From positions 1 through 5,454 of the forward strand of contig JADCFR010000324.1 of the NCBI GenBank assembly GCA_020249415.1: a DNA stretch of 5,454 nucleotides, in the 5' to 3' direction. Each line of letters starts with the position of its first letter. The first letter of the stretch is position 1. Position numbers and translations under genes: made by a program. The notes under the pieces were generated by a model. It was not told the DNA's origin. It worked only from the letters and a program-made list of their open reading frames with translations, and did no database searches. This DNA is from Roseomonas sp. Lineage in GTDB: Bacteria > Pseudomonadota > Alphaproteobacteria > Acetobacterales > Acetobacteraceae. Positions 1-5,454 of the stretch are shown piece after piece.

Positions 1-2
1 AG

Positions 3-1463
3 CGCGCTTCGACCACGGCACTCAACGCCTATTTGCAGCCGCTTGTCGCGGGTTATCTCGGCAAGCTGGAAGGCGCGCTCGCCGATGAAGGTTTCGGTGG
101 GCGGTTTCATATTGTGCAATCCAATGGCGGGATCATGTCCACCGCAACGGCGCGGCGCTTTCCTGCGCGCACCGCGCTTTCTGGCCCGGCAGCGGGGGTG
201 ATTGCGGCGGGTGCCATCGCCAAGGCGGCCGGCTTTAGCCATGTGATTACCTGCGATCTGGGCGGGACTTCCTTTGATGTGTCGCTGATTGCCGATGGGC
301 AAATGGCTTTGGCGGCACAGGCGACGATTGACTTTGGCCTGGTCATCCGCTCCCCGATGATTGAAATCACCACCATCGGCGCGGGCGGCGGTTCCATCGC
401 CGCGGTGGATCGCGGTGGCTTGCTGCAAGTGGGGCCGGAAAGCGCGGGCAGTCGTCCGGGGCCGGTCTGTTACGGGCAGGGCAATGATCGCCCGACGCTG
501 ACGGATGCGAATCTCGTGCTGGGCCGCATTAATGCCGCGCGGCCGATCGGTGGTGCGCTCACCAGCCTTGATGTGGATGCCGCGAAGGCCGCGATTGTGC
601 AGCATGTCGGGGTACCGTTGGGGCTGGACGCCATGGCGGCGGCTGAGGCCATTTTGCGCGTCGCGAACGCAAAAATGGCTGGCGCCATCAGGCTTGTTTC
701 CATCGAACGCGGGCTTGACCCCGCGCGCTTTGTCGCACTGCCCTTTGGCGGAGGCGGTGCCTTGCATGTCGGCGCCTTGCTGACCGAGGTCGGCCTGAAG
801 GCAGCTTTGGTGCCGCGCTTTCCCGGTGTCACCTCCGCGCTTGGCTGCATCATTGCCGATGTGCGGCATGATCAGGTGCGCACGCTCAATCTGGATTTGG
901 ATAGCCTCGATCCCGCCGCGCTGGATGCGCATCTGGTGCGCGAAGCAAGTGCCGCTGTCGCGGTGGTGCGTGCTGCCGGCCTGCCGGTGGAGGCGATTGA
1001 AACGCTTTTTACGCTTGATATGCATTACGCGGGGCAAACGCATACTGTTGCGGTGCCCTTGCCCGTGACCGTGGTGGGCAATAGCACCGGCGTGACGCGA
1101 GCCATTGTGCGCCAGGCCTTTGAAGCCGCCTATCAGCGCGCCTTCAGCCGCTTGCTGCCGGGATTACCGGTCAGGATTGTCTCCTTGCGGACTGCCGCAA
1201 TTGGCCGGCGCCTGGCATTTGATTTGGCCGCCCTTGCACCGGACGGGGATGCAAGCCTTGAAAAGGCTGCGCGCGGTGCGCGGCAGGTTTGGTTCGATGG
1301 CGCCTGGCATGAGGCGCGCATCTATGCGCGACTTGAACTGCCCGTGGGCGCTGAAATCCCAGGCCCCGCCATTCTGGAACAACCCGACGCAACCGTGGTG
1401 ATGGATCCTGGCCTGGTGGCACGGGTGGATCGCTTCGGCAATCTGATCATCGAAAGGGCGTGA
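3..1463 (+). CDS. Hydantoinase A / 5-oxoprolinase family protein, 3' portion (5' end outside window)
   Basis: This is the C-terminal 486 residues of a HyuA-type subunit, a family that opens hydantoin, N-methylhydantoin or 5-oxoproline rings in an ATP-dependent way in the cytoplasm. The frame is open from base 3 and begins RASTTALNAYLQPLVAGYL, a conserved stretch preceding the hydantoinase A domain, so the TTG at 33 is not the real start. Visible motifs are the actin-like/ATP-binding DLGGTSFDV (255-281), IGAGGGSIA (about 375-401) and GPESAGSRPGPVCYG (432-476). PTLTDANLVLGRI follows, and later the glycine-rich PFGGGGALH. The C-terminal domain is complete, ending in GPAILEQPDATVVMDPG and a final DRFGNLIIERA. 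Whole family members are about 680-700 residues, so roughly 200 N-terminal residues (the Hydant_A_N part) lie upstream. The stop touches the next gene, indicating co-transcription. The partner HyuB does not follow; it may lie upstream or be absent. The substrate is not determinable. Family assignment is firm; the precise reaction is inference. Confidence 0.93.
   Translation, partial: RASTTALNAYLQPLVAGYLGKLEGALADEGFGGRFHIVQSNGGIMSTATARRFPARTALSGPAAGVIAAGAIAKAAGFSHVITCDLGGTSFDVSLIADGQMALAAQATIDFGLVIRSPMIEITTIGAGGGSIAAVDRGGLLQVGPESAGSRPGPVCYGQGNDRPTLTDANLVLGRINAARPIGGALTSLDVDAAKAAIVQHVGVPLGLDAMAAAEAILRVANAKMAGAIRLVSIERGLDPARFVALPFGGGGALHVGALLTEVGLKAALVPRFPGVTSALGCIIADVRHDQVRTLNLDLDSLDPAALDAHLVREASAAVAVVRAAGLPVEAIETLFTLDMHYAGQTHTVAVPLPVTVVGNSTGVTRAIVRQAFEAAYQRAFSRLLPGLPVRIVSLRTAAIGRRLAFDLAALAPDGDASLEKAARGARQVWFDGAWHEARIYARLELPVGAEIPGPAILEQPDATVVMDPGLVARVDRFGNLIIERA
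1453..1458 (+). promoter_or_regulatory. Ribosome binding site deciding the start of the isochorismatase-family gene
   Basis: The purine-rich AAAGGG ends 7 nt before the ATG at 1466 but only 1 nt before the in-frame GTG at 1460. This spacing favours the ATG. The GTG would instead overlap the upstream TGA stop (GTGA arrangement). Confidence 0.5.
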
Positions 1464-1465
1464 CC

Positions 1466-2077
1466 ATGGCCGCCGCCATTCCCATCAGCGAAACTGCTTT
1501 GCTGCTCTGTGATTTGCAGAATGATTTCATTCACCCCAAGGGCGCCTATGCGCGCGGCGGGCAAGGTGATGCCAGCATTGCAGCGCTGCCCGCGCGCCTC
1601 GCGCCGCTCTGCGAAGGGTTGCGCGCGAAAGGTGGGTGGATCGCCTCCACGCATTTCACGCTGGTGCCGGGCAAGGGGGGTGAGCCTTTCATTGCGGAAC
1701 ACCTCAAGCAAATGCGGCCCTTTTTGCGCAAGGGGGATTTCGCACCGGCGTCTTGGGGCCAGGCATTGGTGGATGAATTGGCGCCATCCGATCTGATGGT
1801 CGAGAAGATTGGCTATGACGCTTTTTGGAATTCGCGCCTGGAATGGGCCTTGCGCAAAGCAGGCATTCGCGCGCTGCTGGTCGCGGGCATTGTCACCAAT
1901 GGCGGTGTTGCTTCCACCGTGCGTGGCGCGCATGTGCGCGAATTTGATGTGACGGTCTTGGAAGATGGCTGCGCGGCGTTTTCTGCTGCGGTGCATCAGG
2001 CGGCGATTGCAGGGCTGCGCCCGGTGGCGCGCATCACCACCATTGCTCAGGCTTTGCAGGAAATAACAGGGATTTAG
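1466..2077 (+). CDS. Isochorismatase-superfamily (cysteine hydrolase-like) protein with Gly at the nucleophile position
   Basis: A 203-residue single-domain alpha/beta hydrolase of the isochorismatase/N-carbamoylsarcosine amidase/nicotinamidase superfamily, a usual length for the family; no signal peptide, so cytoplasmic. The first strand and catalytic Asp are in LLLCDLQNDF (Asp16, counting from ATG 1466). The catalytic Lys is in VEKIGYDAFWNS (Lys114). The cis-peptide/nucleophile loop reads AGIVTNGGVASTVRGAH. Amidase members carry Cys in the pattern TN-x-C-V; here that residue is Gly147 (codon GGT, 1904-1906). Family knowledge: true isochorismatases such as EntB and PhzD also lack this Cys and cleave a vinyl ether. 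This protein may therefore not be an amidase, or may be a non-catalytic or divergent member. The reading frame is intact and the other motifs are kept, so decay is not obvious. An alternative GTG start at 1460 adds two residues. The gene lies between HyuA and a molybdenum hydroxylase subunit, with a 3-nt gap downstream, so a role in the same catabolic pathway is inferred. Confidence 0.9.
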   Translation: MAAAIPISETALLLCDLQNDFIHPKGAYARGGQGDASIAALPARLAPLCEGLRAKGGWIASTHFTLVPGKGGEPFIAEHLKQMRPFLRKGDFAPASWGQALVDELAPSDLMVEKIGYDAFWNSRLEWALRKAGIRALLVAGIVTNGGVASTVRGAHVREFDVTVLEDGCAAFSAAVHQAAIAGLRPVARITTIAQALQEITGI

Positions 2078-2080
2078 GTC

Positions 2081-4396
2081 ATGGATAAGTTCGGCATTGG
2101 TCAACCGGTACGGCGCAAGGAAGATGTGCGGCTGCTCACAGGGCGTGGCACCTATACGGATGACATGAACCGCCCCGGCCAGGCGCATGCGGTGGTGCTG
2201 CGCTCACCACACGCCCATGCGCGCATCATCTCCATGGATGTCAGTGAAGCGCGCGCCGCCCCTGGCGTGCTGGCGGTGCTGACAGGGCATGACGCCATTG
2301 CTGATGGCGTTGGCGCGCTACCGGTGCAGGTGGAAGTCCCCGGCAAGGACAAGCCGCTTTTCGCCCCCACACGCCATATCCTGCAAACCGAACGCGTGCG
2401 CTATGTGGGTGACCCGGTCGCACTCGTAGTCGCGGAAACCCGCGATCAGGCAATGGATGCCGCTGAGCTCATCCAGATTGACTATGAAACCCTGCCCAGC
2501 ATTACCGAAACCGGCAGGGCGCTTGATGCTGACGCGCCGGTCATTTGGGAAGACCAGGGCAGCAATCTTTGCGTGCATTGGGATAGCGGCCGCGCCGCGG
2601 AAGCGGATGAGGCGTTCACTAGGGCCGCGCGCATTGTCTCGGTTGATCTGGTGCAGAACCGCATTGTCGGCAATCCGATGGAACCGCGTGTCGCGCTTGG
2701 TGATTGGGATGGGGAGAGGTGGACGCTGGTTTCGCCATCCCAGGGCGCGGTCAAGGTACGTGATAATCTGGCGAAGCTGGTGTTCAATGTGCCGCTCGAG
2801 AAAATCCGTGTCATTTCGCCCGATGTCGGTGGCGGTTTTGGCCTGCGCGGCAAGCTGTTTCCCGAAAGCGCCATGGCGCTGTGGGCGGCGCGCAAGCTTT
2901 GCCGGCCGGTGAAATGGCGCGCGGGCCGGACGGAGACCTTCCTGTCAGACCCGCATGGGCGGGATCATGTGACGCATGCCGAAATGGCCTTTGATGAAAA
3001 CGCCAAGGCGATTGGCGTGCGCATCCGTACCCTGGCCGCGATGGGCGCCTATTTGCTGGATTTTGGCCCGCGCGTGCCCACCATGGCGGGCGGGCGCATC
3101 AATGGCACGGTCTATGACCTTCAGGCCTTGAATGTGCAGGTGCGTTGCGTCTTCACTAATACGGTGCCGACCGACGCTTATCGCGGCGCTGGCCGGCCGG
3201 AAACTGCCTATGTGCTTGAGAGATTATTCGACCAAGGTGCGGCTGCCTTCGGCATTGGGCGGGATGAAATTCGCCGGCGGAATTACATCCGCCCGGATCA
3301 GATCCCCTATCGCAATGTCGCCGGCAATGTGATCGATTCTGGCCGTTTCGCGGAAACCCAGGATATGGCGCTGAACTTGGCCGATTGGCAGGGTTTTGCT
3401 GCGCGCCGTGCTGAAGCGGCCAAGCGCGGCAAGCTGCGCGGCATCGGCCTTGGCTATTTCATTGAAGCCTCAGGCGGGCAGCCTTTTGAATGGGCGCGTG
3501 TGGCGTTGACGTCCGAAGGTCGTGCCAAGCTCACCGTTGGCACTTTCAGCCATGGGCAGGGGCATGAAACGGCCTTTGCGCAAATCCTCTCGGAAAAACT
3601 CGGCCTGCCGTTTGACGCGATTGATCTGGTGCAGGGCGATTCTGATGTGGTGCTGAAGGGCGGTGGCACGGGTGGGTCGCGGTCTTCGCAAATGGGCGGT
3701 GTCGCCACCAGCCGCGCTGCCGTGCTGGTCATTGAAAAAGCCAAGCGCATTGCCGCGCATCTGCTGGAAGCCGGTGTGGCGGATATTGAATTCCTCAATG
3801 GCCGTTTCAGCGTGGCCGGGACGGATATCGCCACAAGCTGGCCCGCGGTGATCGCCGCCGCGCATGATCCCGCGCGCCTGCCGCCGGGAGAAACGCCGGG
3901 CCTGGACGAACAACTGACCTATACGCGCGATACGGAATGCAATTTCCCCAATGGCTGCCATGTCGCCGAAGTTGAGATTGATCCCACCACCGGCGAAGTC
4001 TCCATCGCCAATTACGCGGCGGTGGATGATGTTGGTGTGCCGATCAACCCCATGCTGGTGCATGGCCAATGCCATGGCGGTATCATGGCCGGTATTGGTC
4101 AGGCCATGCTGGAACATGCGCAATATGATCCGGAAAGTGGCCAATTCCTGACCGCGACTTTTCAGGATTACTGCATGCCGCGTGCGGGTGATGCGCCTTC
4201 CTTCAACCTTGATCTGAATGTGGTGCCTTGCCCATCCAATGATCTTGGCGTGAAGGGCGCGGGTGAGGGCGGCGCTTGCGGTGCGCCGCCTGCCATTATT
4301 TCAGCGGTCTGTGATGCGCTTGGCGTTGCGCATATTGATATGCCCATCACGCCAGAAGCCGTCTGGCGTGCCTTGCGGTCAAAACAGGCGGCTTGA
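2081..4396 (+). CDS. Xanthine dehydrogenase family protein, molybdopterin-binding (large) subunit, CoxL-like form II
   Basis: A complete 771-residue molybdenum hydroxylase large subunit, the normal length for CoxL-like proteins. Such subunits hydroxylate carbon next to nitrogen or a carbonyl in aromatic heterocycles or aldehydes, using a Mo-cytosine dinucleotide-type cofactor in the cytoplasm. The opening GIGQPVRRKEDVRLLTGRGTY is typical, followed by the a/b hammerhead domain (about residues 18-140). Two MoCo-binding domains follow (about 165-400 and 425-700). Motifs: DVGGGFGLRG (248-257), AYRGAGRPE (366-374), HGQGHETAFAQI (491-502), GTGGSRSSQMGG (529-540), HGQCHGGI (661-668) and KGAGEGG (725-731) with the expected catalytic Glu729. 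The active-site loop is AYRGAGR, not the AYRCSFR of genuine CO dehydrogenases (form I), so CO oxidation is unlikely. A modest AGGG (2068-2071) sits 9 nt before the ATG, and the gap from the preceding gene is 3 nt, implying one operon. The [2Fe-2S] and FAD subunits are not adjacent: the preceding gene is a hydrolase and the next is convergent. Substrate unknown. Confidence 0.95.
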   Translation: MDKFGIGQPVRRKEDVRLLTGRGTYTDDMNRPGQAHAVVLRSPHAHARIISMDVSEARAAPGVLAVLTGHDAIADGVGALPVQVEVPGKDKPLFAPTRHILQTERVRYVGDPVALVVAETRDQAMDAAELIQIDYETLPSITETGRALDADAPVIWEDQGSNLCVHWDSGRAAEADEAFTRAARIVSVDLVQNRIVGNPMEPRVALGDWDGERWTLVSPSQGAVKVRDNLAKLVFNVPLEKIRVISPDVGGGFGLRGKLFPESAMALWAARKLCRPVKWRAGRTETFLSDPHGRDHVTHAEMAFDENAKAIGVRIRTLAAMGAYLLDFGPRVPTMAGGRINGTVYDLQALNVQVRCVFTNTVPTDAYRGAGRPETAYVLERLFDQGAAAFGIGRDEIRRRNYIRPDQIPYRNVAGNVIDSGRFAETQDMALNLADWQGFAARRAEAAKRGKLRGIGLGYFIEASGGQPFEWARVALTSEGRAKLTVGTFSHGQGHETAFAQILSEKLGLPFDAIDLVQGDSDVVLKGGGTGGSRSSQMGGVATSRAAVLVIEKAKRIAAHLLEAGVADIEFLNGRFSVAGTDIATSWPAVIAAAHDPARLPPGETPGLDEQLTYTRDTECNFPNGCHVAEVEIDPTTGEVSIANYAAVDDVGVPINPMLVHGQCHGGIMAGIGQAMLEHAQYDPESGQFLTATFQDYCMPRAGDAPSFNLDLNVVPCPSNDLGVKGAGEGGACGAPPAIISAVCDALGVAHIDMPITPEAVWRALRSKQAA

Positions 4397-4442
4397 TTTA
4401 GTGTGTTGCCCATTCACCTTAGTTCATGGGCAAAACACTAAA
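4397..4442. repeat. Long imperfect inverted repeat (hairpin 1) just after the molybdenum subunit stop
   Basis: Arms 4397-4413 (TTTAGTGTGTTGCCCAT) and 4426-4442 (ATGGGCAAAACACTAAA) are complementary at 16 of 17 positions, with a single mismatch (4405/4434) and a 12-nt loop. It starts at the base after the TGA. As RNA it would be a strong stem on either strand and could stop transcription or protect the operon's 3' end. No clean T tract follows on the plus strand (the next bases are AACTTGTTTGA), so a textbook intrinsic terminator is not shown. It may also be half of a composite palindromic repeat together with the next hairpin. Confidence 0.7.
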
Positions 4443-4455
4443 AACTTGTTTGATC

Positions 4456-4499
4456 GCATTTTCCGAGTCGCCAAGTGATTCCACTTGGCTTGAAAATGC
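4456..4499. repeat. Two-tier palindrome (hairpin 2), probable dispersed intergenic element or terminator
   Basis: The inner stem GCCAAGTG (4470-4477) / CACTTGGC (4482-4489) is perfect over 8 bp with a 4-nt loop. An outer stem GCATTTTC (4456-4463) / GAAAATGC (4492-4499) is also perfect over 8 bp. The tiers are separated by 6 unpaired bases on the left and 2 on the right. It abuts the stop codon of the minus-strand binding-protein gene, so it would form at the 3' end of that transcript. On the minus strand it reads AGCATTTTCAAGCCAAGTGG onward. From memory this resembles short palindromic repeats scattered between genes in alphaproteobacterial genomes, but this is not checked. The nearest T run on that strand (GTTTTTAG) is about 10 nt past the stem, so an intrinsic terminator role is possible but not canonical. 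Confidence 0.65.
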
Positions 4500-5454
4500 T
4501 TAGCCAACAGGCCGCACGCCCCAGGGATAGGGCATGCTACCCTGGGCAAGCCCGGTAATGCTGCGCCGCCAGGCGCTGCGGATGCGGAATTGGCCGAGCG
4601 GGATGGTCGCCACATCATCCTGCGCAAGCTTATTGATCTCATCCGCCAGCGCCTTTTGCCGTGCGGCATCCGGTGCATCAAACCAGGCCTGGATGCGTTC
4701 CTGCATCGCTGGGCTGTCATACCAGCCAAACCACCCGGTCGCGCCCGGTCCTTTCACCAGCGAACTCACTGCCGGGTTCAGATAGGCCAGTGACGATCCA
4801 TAGGTGTGGAAAATACTCCACCCACCGCGATCGGCGGGTTCCGTGCGCACGCGGCGTTGCACCACCGTGCCCCAATCGGTTTCCGCCAGATCCACATTCA
4901 TGCCAATGCGGCGCAGCCGATCCGCGGTCACCTGGCCATGCGGGCCAATCAGCGGGAAATCGGTCGGGTTGATGATGACGACTTTCTCGCCATTGTAACC
5001 ACTCGCTTGCAGGGCGGCGCGGGCGCGGTCCAGGCTGCGCGGCGGGGCATTCAGCGCCGAAAGATCCTCAACACCATAAGGCGTGCCGCACGGAAAGAGG
5101 CTCCGGCATTCCTGCCAAACGCTGCGATCATCGCCAAGCGTGGAGCGCATGTAATCCGCCTGATCCACCGCCAGCGCCACGGCTTGCCGCGCGCGCAAAT
5201 TATTAAACGGCGCCTGCAGGTGATTGAGCCGCATGATACTCATCAAGCCGGTCGGGTTCAGCACGCCCACTTCAATATTGCGGTTGCGTTGCAGCGTCGG
5301 CACCAGATCGGCCAGCGGTTGTTCCAGCCAATCAATCTCGCCTGATTGCAGCGCGGCTGCTGCTGTCGCGGGGTCCGGCAGGATATGCCATTCAATGCGC
5401 GGGAAATGCGCGACCTTACCGCCGGACGCCCAATCGGATGGCTCATCGCGCGGG
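4500..5454 (-). CDS. ABC transporter substrate-binding protein, family 5 (peptide/nickel/opine type), C-terminal portion
   Basis: This is the last 317 residues of a periplasmic (or lipid-anchored) solute-binding protein of the SBP_bac_5/DppA type, usually about 520-540 residues; the signal peptide and N-terminal lobe lie beyond the right edge. The frame stays open to the window end, so the GTG at 5303 is internal. Upstream of it the translation reads GGKVAHFPRIEWHILPDPAT, then AALQSGEIDWLEQP, both characteristic of this family. Further signatures are FNNLRARQAVALAVDQ, the paired cysteines in QECRSLFPCGTPYG (codons 5106-5108 and 5088-5090), plausibly a disulfide in the periplasm, then VTADRLRRIGMNVDLAETDWGTVVQRR-like text and the C-terminal VATIPLGQFRIRSAWRRSITG...PYPWGVRPVG. 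The protein would capture a peptide or another small, often nitrogen-containing, solute for an ABC importer. No permease or ATPase genes are visible; they may lie to the right. It converges on the molybdenum-subunit operon, so a shared pathway is suggested by proximity only. Confidence 0.92.
   Translation of the reverse strand, partial: PRDEPSDWASGGKVAHFPRIEWHILPDPATAAAALQSGEIDWLEQPLADLVPTLQRNRNIEVGVLNPTGLMSIMRLNHLQAPFNNLRARQAVALAVDQADYMRSTLGDDRSVWQECRSLFPCGTPYGVEDLSALNAPPRSLDRARAALQASGYNGEKVVIINPTDFPLIGPHGQVTADRLRRIGMNVDLAETDWGTVVQRRVRTEPADRGGWSIFHTYGSSLAYLNPAVSSLVKGPGATGWFGWYDSPAMQERIQAWFDAPDAARQKALADEINKLAQDDVATIPLGQFRIRSAWRRSITGLAQGSMPYPWGVRPVG

Noticed and set aside
33..35. TTG as the start of the HyuA protein
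   Set aside because: The frame is open to the window edge and the residues before it match the family's conserved sequence, so the gene is truncated by the window, not started here.
1322..2188. 288-codon open frame on the minus strand across the hyuA end and the isochorismatase-family gene
   Set aside because: It lies antisense to genes with clear family motifs and its translation shows no recognisable domain; long antisense frames are expected in GC-rich codon-biased DNA.
3470..4144. 224-codon minus-strand open frame inside the molybdenum subunit gene
   Set aside because: It is antisense to conserved MoCo-binding motifs, and its His/Arg/Gly-rich translation looks like a shadow frame.
4268..4290. 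Inverted repeat GGCGGCGC / GCGCCGCC with a 7-nt loop
   Set aside because: It falls in the codons for the conserved GEGGACGAPPA motif of the molybdenum subunit; Gly/Ala/Pro codons in GC-rich DNA produce such palindromes by chance.
4397..4499. Canonical rho-independent terminator
   Set aside because: The stems are strong but not immediately followed by a U tract on either strand, so I record them as inverted repeats with a possible terminator role.
4806..5345. 179-codon plus-strand open frame opposite the solute-binding protein
   Set aside because: The minus-strand frame carries unmistakable family 5 binding-protein motifs through this stretch; the plus frame is Arg/Ala/His-rich without domain signals.

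Overview
The window reads as an accessory-metabolism region of a GC-rich alphaproteobacterium. An acetic-acid-bacteria/Roseomonas-like member of the Rhodospirillales is my best guess. It rests on the strong GC-ending codon bias, the family types present and an intergenic palindrome of an alphaproteobacterial style. This is inference from sequence character, not a database match.

Layout: three plus-strand genes form one tight unit. (1) The 3' part of a hydantoinase A / 5-oxoprolinase-type ATP-dependent amidohydrolase runs in from the left edge to 1463. (2) A small isochorismatase-superfamily hydrolase follows (about 1466-2077), its start at or beside the previous stop. (3) After a 3-nt gap comes a complete molybdopterin-binding large subunit of the xanthine dehydrogenase/CO dehydrogenase-like family (2081-4396). 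A 103-nt convergent intergenic region (4397-4499) holds two strong palindromes. The right end is filled by a minus-strand gene (4500 to the window edge), the C-terminal part of an ABC transporter family 5 solute-binding protein. Its N-terminus lies outside the window.

How they may work together: a periplasmic binding protein for a peptide-like or small nitrogenous solute sits beside enzymes that could hydroxylate a ring (molybdenum hydroxylase), open a lactam/imide ring with ATP (HyuA) and process an amide or related intermediate (isochorismatase-like protein). This looks like a catabolic locus for an N-heterocyclic or cyclic-amide compound. The substrate cannot be read from the sequence, and the binding protein is on the other strand, so its membership is only suggested.

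Points worth a second look are: the isochorismatase-family protein has Gly where amidase members have their nucleophilic Cys; the molybdenum subunit has no adjacent FeS or FAD partner genes; HyuA is not followed by HyuB; and the convergent gap consists almost entirely of inverted repeats. I saw no RNA genes, CRISPR array, insertion sequence or defence system.
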